Positions 1 through 5,938 of a stretch of 7,592 bases of DNA are shown here, in pieces. The translations under genes were made by a program, and so were the position numbers. The notes below the pieces were generated by a model that made no database searches, was not told the origin of the DNA, and saw nothing but the letters and a program-made list of their open reading frames with translations. Every line of letters starts with the position of its first letter. Position 1 is the stretch's first letter. Origin of the DNA: Planctomycetota bacterium (GTDB lineage: Bacteria; Planctomycetota; Phycisphaerae; SM23-33; FEN-1343); NCBI GenBank assembly GCA_013203365.1, contig JABMQG010000210.1, positions 1 to 7,592 of the forward strand, given 5' to 3'.

Positions 1-177
1 GATGTTCACCACGGCCGGGCTGGCCGCCTCGAAGACCTGAACCGTAGGCGTTCGACGGGTCTGAGCCAACGGCTTTATGAGCTGGGCCCAGGCGTGCCCG
101 GCCGCCGCGATGAACGCCGCCACGACAAAGCACTGAACCTTACATCGCCTCCGATTATCACCTTGCATCCCGAACAT
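1..177 (-). CDS. N-terminus of an exported HtrA/DegP-like serine protease (partial)
   Basis: Reading the minus strand from an ATG at 177 gives 59 codons open to the window edge. The protein starts with a basic stretch (DNRRRCK, residues 7-13), then a hydrophobic core (FVVAAFIAAAG, about 17-27) and a signal peptidase I type site AWA-Q (residues 29-32), so it is probably exported. The last visible residues, VFEAASPAVVNI (48-59), match the stretch that opens the protease domain of HtrA/DegP/DegQ trypsin-like proteases, where a phrase like 'ASPAVVNI' is typical. The catalytic His-Asp-Ser triad and any PDZ domains lie outside the window, so this call rests on one short motif plus the signal peptide. 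An AGGGG at 186-190 sits 8 bases before the ATG and supports this start; an in-frame ATG at 168 is an alternative. It is divergent from the ABC transporter and shares its 94-base promoter region. Confidence 0.6.
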   Translation of the reverse strand, partial: MFGMQGDNRRRCKVQCFVVAAFIAAAGHAWAQLIKPLAQTRRTPTVQVFEAASPAVVNI

Positions 178-185
178 CGCATGCA

Positions 186-190
186 CCCCT
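186..190 (-). promoter_or_regulatory. Ribosome binding site for the HtrA-like gene
   Basis: On the minus strand AGGGG is followed by 8 bases and then the ATG at 177. It decides this start over the in-frame ATG at 168, which has no such sequence in front of it. Confidence 0.5.
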
Positions 191-222
191 GTTGCTCTGC
201 TAAAAAGTTGCTCTGCTAAAAA
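191..222. repeat. Exact 16-bp tandem direct repeat
   Basis: GTTGCTCTGCTAAAAA occurs twice, end to end, at 191-206 and 207-222, with no mismatch. It lies in the intergenic region between the divergent HtrA-like and ABC transporter genes. It sits about 45-80 bases upstream of the putative start of transcription for the ABC operon and, on the other strand, inside the probable leader of the HtrA-like gene. It may be a duplicated regulator site or simply a recent slippage duplication; the sequence alone does not decide. Confidence 0.9.
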
Positions 223-253
223 ACTGCAAATCAAGAATCGCAAATTCCAGGTC

Positions 254-262
254 TGATATTAT
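254..262 (+). promoter_or_regulatory. Extended -10 promoter for the ABC transporter operon
   Basis: TGATATTAT contains an extended TG-n element directly before TATTAT (257-262), five of six matches to the TATAAT consensus. No good -35 is seen at the usual distance, which fits an extended -10 promoter. Transcription would start around 268-270, only two to four bases before the ATG at 272, so the mRNA would be leaderless or nearly so; this fits the lack of a Shine-Dalgarno sequence before 272. Not tested. Confidence 0.45.
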
Positions 263-263
263 A
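258..263 (-). promoter_or_regulatory. Possible -10 element for the HtrA-like gene, overlapping the opposite promoter
   Basis: The minus strand reads a perfect TATAAT at 263-258, embedded in the same TATTATA core used by the plus-strand promoter. The -35 position 17 bases upstream (286-281) reads TGTAGA, a weak three of six match. A transcript would begin near 251 and carry a leader of about 74 bases containing the 16-bp tandem repeat. The two polymerases would compete for the same melted bases. Confidence 0.35.
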
Positions 264-271
264 GTACATGC

Positions 272-1036
272 ATGCAAGAGTCTACAGGGCACTCTTCGGC
301 CGCCCTTTCGCTGGCGGGTGTGCACAAGAGCTATCCTCACCCCTCAGGTGCGGTGACGGCACTTCGCGGCGTTGACCTGACAATACAAGACGGGGAATCC
401 GTGGCCGTGATGGGTGCGTCCGGCAGCGGCAAGAGCACACTCCTGCACATCATGGGAGCACTTGACCGCCCCGATACCGGCACGGTTCGCATAGGCGGGC
501 GCGACTTGTCGACACTGAGCGATCGGGAATTGACGCTGTTGCGACGCCGGAGAGTCGGAATCGTGTTCCAGTTCTTCAATCTCGTTCCTACACTCTCGGC
601 CCTTGAGAACGTGGTCCTGCCGATGGCCCTCGACGGGGCCGACCGCAAGGTTATGACGCGCCGTGGCGCAGAGCTGCTGGAACTGGTGGGCCTGAGCCAT
701 CGTGCGGACCACCGCCCCGCGGCCCTCAGCGGCGGTGAGCAGCAGCGAGTGGCGATAGCAAGGGCGATGCTGATGGACCCGGCAATACTCCTGGCCGACG
801 AACCGACGGGCAACCTCGACTCTTCCAGCGCCTCAGCTGTGTGGTCCCTGCTGGGATTGCTGGCCGGGCGATTGGGCAAGGCACTGTGCGTGGTGACGCA
901 CGAATCTGCCGTCGCTGCCGCTGCAAAGCGAGTGGAGGTCATCAAGGACGGCCAGATCGTCGGCCGATTCAATACCGCGGAAATCAATCATGATCCATCG
1001 CTGGTGGCAGCTCGCTATCAGGAACTGGCGACTTAG
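272..1036 (+). CDS. ABC transporter ATPase, MacB/LolD/YbbA family
   Basis: This 254-residue cytoplasmic ATPase powers the permease encoded by the next gene. All ABC motifs are present in order: Walker A GASGSGKST (48-56), Q-loop Gln100 in the phrase VFQFFNLVPTLSALENV (99-115) typical of this family, signature LSGGEQQR (152-159), Walker B ILLADEP (172-178) with catalytic Glu177, D-loop GNLDS (180-184) and switch His210. The Walker A context and length are those of the MacB/LolD/YbbA group, which export or extract lipoproteins, macrolides or peptides rather than import nutrients. The ATG at 272 is used because the conserved domain begins within about ten residues; it lacks a Shine-Dalgarno sequence and may be translated from a leaderless mRNA. 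The gene overlaps the permease by 47 bases, so the two are surely co-expressed. The substrate cannot be read from the sequence. Confidence 0.95.
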   Translation: MQESTGHSSAALSLAGVHKSYPHPSGAVTALRGVDLTIQDGESVAVMGASGSGKSTLLHIMGALDRPDTGTVRIGGRDLSTLSDRELTLLRRRRVGIVFQFFNLVPTLSALENVVLPMALDGADRKVMTRRGAELLELVGLSHRADHRPAALSGGEQQRVAIARAMLMDPAILLADEPTGNLDSSSASAVWSLLGLLAGRLGKALCVVTHESAVAAAAKRVEVIKDGQIVGRFNTAEINHDPSLVAARYQELAT

Positions 1037-3578
1037 GTTCACCCGCACGCTCACCGAGAGCATTGCCGTGGTGATCGCCTGCGCGCTCGTCGTGGCGATG
1101 ACGGCCGCCTTCGCCTCGGCGGAGCGGGCCTTGTGGCACTGGCACGAGCGGTGGGTGGGCAAGGTCAGCGCGCACATCACTTCACGGGAATCCCGGCCGT
1201 TTGAACAATCCGAAATCAACGTAGTCGCCGGCATTGAAGGCGTTCACCTGGCAGCAGGCAGGCTGCACGATCGGGTACAGTTGATCGGGCCCGGCGGGCA
1301 GGCGAGCGTGATACTCATCGGCCGGCAACTTCCGAACGACCTTCAGCTGCGCTCGCAGGAACTGCTGGCAGGACGACAGCTAGGCGAAGACGCCGACGAC
1401 GAGATCGTGATCGAGGCCGCTTCTGCCAACCTGCTCAACGTTGGCATAGGCGACCGCGTGCAGGCGAGGATATACGACGATTCGTGGGATCTCACCGTCG
1501 TCGGGATCGTCTCCCGACCGCCACTTTTCTCGTTTATACCGCAAACTGTGTACGTCTCTTTGCCGACGGCCCAACGGATGCTCGACAGGCCGCGGATGGT
1601 GGATTCCGTGTACGTGCAGTTCGAAGATGCCGCCGACGCCGACCAGGTCGCCCGGCGGATCGGTCAGCGGCTTGGCGACCGGTTCGAGCTTCATCGCAGC
1701 GCCGACAACAAGGCTTTATTGCAGGAGAACTTGCCGTTGTGGCGGGCGAGTTTGTATGCGATGTGCGGGCTGCTTGTTGTGGTGGCGATGTTCCTTATAT
1801 TTGCGACGCTGTCGTGCGAAGTAATCCGCCGTGTCGGTGAGATGGGCGCTCTACGCTGCGCGGGGGCATCCCGGGGACAGTTGGTCGGCCTAGTGATGAT
1901 GGAGTCGCTGCCTATTGCGATCTGGGGCATCGTGTTGGGTGCGCCTTTGGGCCTGGGGGGGTCCTGGCTGCTGGTTCGATGCTGGCCGGGGCTTTTCGCC
2001 CAGGGCTGGGCCGTGAGCGGCTGGGGCCTGCTGGCCGGTGCTGGCGGGGCGATGGCGGCGACGATGGCCGGGACGTTGCTGCCGGCGCTGGCGGCTTCAC
2101 GGATGACGCCGGTGCAGGCCTACAGCATCAGCGGGCGAAGCACGAGACGATGGCCAATAGCGACGGCCGTGGCGGCGGCGATCCTTCTGGCGGTGCCGAT
2201 GGTGCAGTTGCAGCTGACCAACGACCCCTTGACGGCCGTCCGCATGCACGTGTTTATCGGCTTGCCGCTGCTTGCCTGCGGCTTGTTCCTTGCCTGCCCG
2301 CCGGTGCTGGCGGCCTTGGCGGGACCGATCGCACGGGGCCTGGGGCTGCTGCTGCGGGTGCATCAGCAGCTTGTGGGCAGGTGGATTCTCGGCGCCCGAT
2401 GGCGAAGTACCGCGGTGGTGACCGCCCTTGCGCTTTGCGTGTCGCTGGTAGTCGCGGCTAACACCGAGACGGAGAGTCTGCTGGCGAGTTTCAAGCTGCC
2501 GACACAGTTTCCCGATCTGCTGGTGATCCTCCCCAGCGGTGTGACGAGTTCTCAGGCCAGCCAGGCATTTCAGGACCTGGGCGTTCAAAAATGGGTGGGC
2601 CTGAACGGCTTCGATATAAAAATTCTCGATCTGCCGCAACGCCAGCAGGGCACTCTGATGCAGACGATGACGTATTGGCGAAAAGGCAATACCTGGTTCC
2701 TTTCGCTGGATGAGGATCAGTTGGCGGACCTGGCCAAACTGGACTTCACCGCCGGCACTGCCGAGCAGGCCGTGCGAAAATTGGCCCAGGGAGATGCGAT
2801 CATCGTCTCGGAGTCCTTTGTCCGCAGGCTGGCCGTGGGCCTGGGCGACAAGGTGTCGGTGTTGGATTACCGCGGAAAACCCTTCCAACTTGAAATCGCA
2901 GGCATCGTCGGAGGCGCATCTTTGGAGGTGGCGGGTGTGGCCTATGAGTTCAGCGAGCTGTACAGGCAGAACGCGGCGCGGGCCGTGCTGGGCTCCTCGG
3001 CCACGGCCGCCAGGCGATTCGACCAGCACGGTTATTCAATTCTCCTGGTCGATACCACTTCCTCGGCCGAGAGCGATGAAATCGCCGGCCGGCTTCGAAC
3101 GCGATGGCGCTCGGTACCCATGGAACACCTCTCACTGCGTCGGCTGAAGGAGCAGATCGAGTCTGACTTTCGTCGATTGACTCTGATCTTCAGCCTCGTA
3201 GGCGGGCTATTCGCCGCAGCGGTGGCGACGGCGGGAGTGGCTAACGCAATGGTGGCGGCTGTGCACAGCCGGCGGAGAGAACTGGGGATACTGCATGCCG
3301 TCGGAATGACCCGCGGGCAATTGGTCCGGCTGGTGCTAGGCGAGGCGTTAGTCTTGGGGTTGATCGCCTCGGCGATGGGGGTGGCGGTTGGTCTGTACGC
3401 CTCGCGAATGGCCGCGAGAATTCACGAACTGTTGTTGGGCCGGGCGATGGTGTTCTCCGTGCCTTTCGGTGCGGTGGCTGTGGTCATAGCCCTGGCCGTC
3501 GCCGCCACCGTCGGGTCCGCCATCGCGGCCGCCGGCCGGGCCGGCCGGGCAAATGTCATGGACCTGATGGCCGAGTGA
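990..3578 (+). CDS. ABC transporter permease with two FtsX/MacB-type domains (YbbP-like, about 10 TM helices)
   Basis: This 862-residue inner-membrane protein is the partner of the preceding ATPase. Predicted layout: TM1 at about 22-44; a periplasmic MacB_PCD-like domain from 45 to 253; TM2-TM4 at about 254-275, 297-325 and 345-370; two central helices at about 386-405 and 418-445; TM7 at about 472-492; a second periplasmic domain at 493-727; and TM8-TM10 at about 728-755, 780-806 and 822-848. Each half carries the FtsX-type coupling helix: RRVGEMGALRCAGASRGQL (280-298) and SRRRELGILHAVGMTRGQL (760-778), which look like products of one ancestral duplication. Ten helices with two large periplasmic domains in one chain match YbbP-type permeases and differ from LolC/LolE, which are single halves. 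The N-terminus LAIRNWRLRFTRT is typical of the family and supports the ATG at 990 despite the 47-base overlap. The C-terminus (VMDLM) looks complete. No membrane fusion protein is encoded in the window. Confidence 0.92.
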   Translation: MIHRWWQLAIRNWRLRFTRTLTESIAVVIACALVVAMTAAFASAERALWHWHERWVGKVSAHITSRESRPFEQSEINVVAGIEGVHLAAGRLHDRVQLIGPGGQASVILIGRQLPNDLQLRSQELLAGRQLGEDADDEIVIEAASANLLNVGIGDRVQARIYDDSWDLTVVGIVSRPPLFSFIPQTVYVSLPTAQRMLDRPRMVDSVYVQFEDAADADQVARRIGQRLGDRFELHRSADNKALLQENLPLWRASLYAMCGLLVVVAMFLIFATLSCEVIRRVGEMGALRCAGASRGQLVGLVMMESLPIAIWGIVLGAPLGLGGSWLLVRCWPGLFAQGWAVSGWGLLAGAGGAMAATMAGTLLPALAASRMTPVQAYSISGRSTRRWPIATAVAAAILLAVPMVQLQLTNDPLTAVRMHVFIGLPLLACGLFLACPPVLAALAGPIARGLGLLLRVHQQLVGRWILGARWRSTAVVTALALCVSLVVAANTETESLLASFKLPTQFPDLLVILPSGVTSSQASQAFQDLGVQKWVGLNGFDIKILDLPQRQQGTLMQTMTYWRKGNTWFLSLDEDQLADLAKLDFTAGTAEQAVRKLAQGDAIIVSESFVRRLAVGLGDKVSVLDYRGKPFQLEIAGIVGGASLEVAGVAYEFSELYRQNAARAVLGSSATAARRFDQHGYSILLVDTTSSAESDEIAGRLRTRWRSVPMEHLSLRRLKEQIESDFRRLTLIFSLVGGLFAAAVATAGVANAMVAAVHSRRRELGILHAVGMTRGQLVRLVLGEALVLGLIASAMGVAVGLYASRMAARIHELLLGRAMVFSVPFGAVAVVIALAVAATVGSAIAAAGRAGRANVMDLMAE
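3531..3548 (+). repeat. 9-bp tandem repeat within the permease gene
   Basis: GCCGGCCGG occurs twice in a row, in frame, encoding Ala-Gly-Arg twice (residues 848-853) just after the last membrane helix, in the cytoplasmic tail. It contains self-complementary GCCGGC units. Length is a multiple of three, so copy number changes would keep the frame. Confidence 0.8.
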
Positions 3579-3640
3579 GGAATCTGCAACTGCTGATTGC
3601 TGTCTTGACCTTGCCCGTCTCATTTGTATGCCGGGCCAAA

Positions 3641-4045
3641 TTAGCGGGGGTCCGTCACCGTGGCGCTGCCGCTCGGGCCAATCTCGTCGCGGTCGCCGTG
3701 CAACGTGCGCAGGTTGACAATCGTCTTGATGCCCATTGCCTCCAGATTCTTCATCCCCTCGGCCGTCGGTTGGGCACCATGGTACAGTGCGGGCGAGACT
3801 CGATGGAAGTTTGGTACCCCCGGGCAGGTCAGGGGCTGGGCCCATGGCCGGTCGGCCGTCTGTTCGGCCTGGAAGTTCCGCGCCTTGTTGGCTGTAATCA
3901 GGCTTGCGCCGTGCATCTGGTGCCACAGGACATACGTAGCGCCAATACCCATCGCCACGCCGGCAAGGAACACCAGAAGTGTCCTGTGCTTCATTGTCGG
4001 CCTGGCTTGATGCTCTTGTGAGCTTTTCTGGGATTCATTCTTCAT
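3641..4045 (-). pseudogene. Truncated dual-specificity (tyrosine/serine) phosphatase-like protein lacking the catalytic P-loop
   Basis: From the ATG at 4045 this encodes 134 residues. After a short polar lead comes a membrane anchor or signal segment (LLVFLAGVAMGIGATYVLW), then the opening of a DSP-like phosphatase domain: FHRVSPALYHGAQPTAEG, MGIKTIVNLR and GDRDEI. These phrases match the family start. The reading frame then stops after about 12 unrelated residues at 3641. The family normally continues for roughly another 80 residues or more to the HCxxGxxR catalytic loop; neither that loop nor its remains are visible in any frame before the permease gene ends at 3578. The product should therefore be inactive as a phosphatase. 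The start codon overlaps the end of the metallophosphoesterase gene by 11 bases, suggesting coupled translation; an in-frame ATG at 3994, right before the membrane segment, is an alternative. A shortened but expressed membrane protein is possible. Confidence 0.7.
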
Positions 4046-5177
4046 TGTGCATACGCTTCGTGTCTTGGTTTTCGTCGGAGCCAACTACACTTGCGTGCCT
4101 CGTTCCTCTCCCATCGGCCCGGCGGGCCAATCGGCGGACACCCAGACCGGCACCGATAATGATCAGGCCGGCCAGAACACCGGCGTAGAATTTCTTGTCC
4201 GTAAGGCAGTTCATGGCCCGCTGGCCGTAGGTGGCCGAAGGCAACGCGGCGGTCTTGGCGGACCAGTATTCCGGGCCGTATCTTTCAATAGGCAACACCT
4301 CGGCCCCGGTGAGCGAGACGGCGTTGATGGCGACCTGGCCGTCGGACGAGACGTTCACCTTGATTATCGCGTCGTCGGCGGTGTCGCCCAGGCCAGTGGC
4401 CACGTAGGTCAGCTCTTGGCCAGGGACACGCCAGTAAAACGTCGGCAGTGACCAACTGACGCCAACGTCGCCGGAGAACCAGACGACAGGCTTGCGCGAA
4501 GCGACTCTGGTGAGCATCGGCTCGATGGATTGGCGGAAGTGTCCCGGCTGATAGCCCGTCTGGGAATTGAGGTGCTTGAAAACCACCTCCAGCCGAGGGT
4601 CGTCAACAGCCCACAGAAGCCTGTGGGAGAAGATGAATACGTTTCGCACCTGCTCGTCAGAGGCCAGTTCGGCCAGCAGGTTTGTGAACCAGTCCAGTTG
4701 CCCTGCGGCAATATGGCCCGGGGGCTGTTCCGTATCCAGGACAATGAACACGTCCCGGCCAACGCGAAGGTCGTACCAGGTTCTGCCAAAATAGCGGACA
4801 TAGAGCCGGCGGTCTGCTACTTCGTGGGTGCCCACGGCGTTGAAGACCGGCACGGTCAGCCGGCGGACGGCGCTTCGAATGTTGCGGAAGCTGATATCCT
4901 CGCTCCGCCGGACGATGTCGCCCAGCAGCATCAAAGCCGTTGCATCTGAGGTGTTGATCAGGTCCAGATTGGCCAGGAACGAACCGGCAGGGTGGACCGA
5001 CTGGATGGCCGGCTGGCCGTACAGGTGCCCTACCGCCCAGAACGAATACGCCTGGGACGGTTCGATCCGCTTAAGTGAGATGCCGTTGAAAGGCGAAACC
5101 GTTTCCGCCTGCTGAGCGGCACACGCCCAATACCCCTGGCCGAGGACCAGCAACACAATAGCGAGCCGTCGTTCCAT
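4035..5177 (-). CDS. Membrane-anchored calcineurin-like metallophosphoesterase with degenerate metal-site motifs
   Basis: This 380-residue protein starts with a signal peptide (basic ERR, hydrophobic LAIVLLVLG, likely cleavage near ACA at 18-20). It ends with one membrane helix (about 330-346) followed by an Arg-rich tail, so the enzyme domain should face the periplasm and be held to the inner membrane. Phosphoesterase-like motifs appear in order: GHLYG (50-54), LGDIV (85-89), VGTHEV (115-120), FIVLDTE (144-150), FSHRLLW (183-189) and WFSGDVG (233-239), then YVATGLGD (258-265). Compared with the family, the first Asp of the D-x-H motif is missing, GNHE has become GTHE, and the final GHxH is replaced by SGDVG; Asp87, His118 and His185 remain. 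Catalysis may be altered or lost. It follows the VTC gene after 41 bases and overlaps the phosphatase remnant by 11 bases. The start at 5177 gives the basic N-region of the signal peptide. Confidence 0.8.
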   Translation of the reverse strand: MERRLAIVLLVLGQGYWACAAQQAETVSPFNGISLKRIEPSQAYSFWAVGHLYGQPAIQSVHPAGSFLANLDLINTSDATALMLLGDIVRRSEDISFRNIRSAVRRLTVPVFNAVGTHEVADRRLYVRYFGRTWYDLRVGRDVFIVLDTEQPPGHIAAGQLDWFTNLLAELASDEQVRNVFIFSHRLLWAVDDPRLEVVFKHLNSQTGYQPGHFRQSIEPMLTRVASRKPVVWFSGDVGVSWSLPTFYWRVPGQELTYVATGLGDTADDAIIKVNVSSDGQVAINAVSLTGAEVLPIERYGPEYWSAKTAALPSATYGQRAMNCLTDKKFYAGVLAGLIIIGAGLGVRRLARRADGRGTRHASVVGSDENQDTKRMHNEE

Positions 5178-5179
5178 CG

Positions 5180-5184
5180 CTCCT
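5180..5184 (-). promoter_or_regulatory. Closely spaced ribosome binding site for the metallophosphoesterase
   Basis: The minus strand reads AGGAG followed by only two bases (CG) and the ATG at 5177. The spacing is shorter than usual, but no better start with a signal peptide exists nearby, so this is the likely site or the gene depends partly on ribosomes arriving from the VTC gene 41 bases upstream. Confidence 0.45.
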
Positions 5185-5218
5185 GCAAAGCCTGTAAAGA
5201 ATCATCAACTGCTGGCGT

Positions 5219-5938
5219 CTATGTACTGTAGGCCAGGCCGCATACGCCGCTGGTGAACTTGGAAAAGGCGCAGCTGCGCATCGGCAGTTGCCCGGCGACC
5301 TCGCTTATCCGTCGTTCGTGCCGCCACAAGCCTTTAAGTTCCAGAACCATCACCGGCTGGCGAGGCTCAGGCCTGTCAAGGTTAGGCCGGCCGGCGAAGG
5401 TCTGATCGTAGCAGACCAGTTCCGTATCGATAGTCAAACGAACCGTGCGGTCGGCGGAGACGTTGTACCGCCTTTGATAATGGTTCAGTAGTACAGGGCA
5501 GTGACTGCGGGCCAAAACCGGAACCAATGGGCCGAGGTCCTGTTTGTCCAGGTCCCGAACGATATCGCCCCAGTTCGCCCCGCGAAGATCTATCGCCTCG
5601 ATGGGGCGGGATATCTTCGTCCCGAGGCTGCCCCGCTTGTGTTTCAGCTCCAACATGCAGTCGGGCCGGGAGATGTCAGGCCCGTACCACCGGAAGCGGA
5701 GCTTGCCCCGGCTGGTAAGTCCGCCTAGGCCGTCGAACAAGCTGGCCCAGTCGTTGGTGTCGAAGTACAGGCTGTTCACCTGACGCGTAGGATAGGCGGT
5801 GACAAAGCCCGCCGGGTGGCTGCGTACCCAGGCCAGTAACGTCGGCAGGGCCGACTCGTCCAGAACGAACTTGACTTCGTAGCGGTAGTCGCCGTTCAAC
5901 GCTTCAGCCGTCGGTTTTCGCTTTGGCGTATAATTCAT
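5219..5938 (-). CDS. VTC-domain (polyphosphate polymerase, CYTH/TTM fold) protein
   Basis: This 239-residue protein is a stand-alone VTC domain, related to the catalytic part of yeast Vtc4, which makes polyphosphate from ATP inside a charged beta-tunnel. Visible tunnel motifs: YRYEVKF (18-24), NSLYFDT (55-61), KLRFRWYG (79-86, Arg81 and Arg83), LELKHKRG (96-103, Glu97, Lys99, Lys101), Lys108 and Arg111, HYQRRYNV (153-160), RLTIDTEL (167-174), LELKG (199-203, Glu200) and FSKF (225-228, Lys227). All expected charged positions seem kept, so it should be active or at least bind nucleotide or polyphosphate. It has no signal peptide, membrane helix or SPX domain, so it should be cytoplasmic. Length is normal for bacterial members. 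The ATG at 5938 has GGTGA six bases upstream and overlaps the end of the CotH gene by 35 bases. VTC genes commonly neighbour CotH and DUF4956 genes; the latter is not in the window. Confidence 0.88.
   Translation of the reverse strand: MNYTPKRKPTAEALNGDYRYEVKFVLDESALPTLLAWVRSHPAGFVTAYPTRQVNSLYFDTNDWASLFDGLGGLTSRGKLRFRWYGPDISRPDCMLELKHKRGSLGTKISRPIEAIDLRGANWGDIVRDLDKQDLGPLVPVLARSHCPVLLNHYQRRYNVSADRTVRLTIDTELVCYDQTFAGRPNLDRPEPRQPVMVLELKGLWRHERRISEVAGQLPMRSCAFSKFTSGVCGLAYST

Noticed and set aside
235..247. Short inverted repeat GAAT-5-ATTC and two GCAAAT copies in the promoter region
   Set aside because: Arms of four bases and a six-base repeat in an AT-rich stretch are expected by chance; not enough to call an operator.
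268..270. An ATG four bases before the chosen ATPase start
   Set aside because: It is in another frame and the frame does not give the ABC domain.
337..987. A 216-codon minus-strand frame opposite the ATPase gene
   Set aside because: Shadow of the ABC ATPase, whose motifs are complete; the translation is Ser/Arg/Pro-rich with no domain.
2097..3029. A 310-codon open frame on the minus strand inside the permease gene
   Set aside because: It lies wholly opposite a well-supported permease, its translation is rich in Arg, His and Gln without any domain, and it is explained by high GC content on the opposite strand.
3526..3550. GC-rich self-complementary stretch near the permease gene end as a terminator
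   Set aside because: It is inside the coding sequence, encodes a plausible Ala-Gly-Arg tail and is not followed by a T-run.
3579..3640. Possible bidirectional terminator between the converging genes
   Set aside because: I found no stem with a stable GC-rich hairpin and no T-run on either strand in this 62-base spacer.
4046..4084. A longer N-terminus for the phosphatase remnant from an ATG at 4084
   Set aside because: The extra 13 residues run inside the metallophosphoesterase gene, add no signal or domain feature, and the ATG at 4045 fits the common stop-start overlap better.
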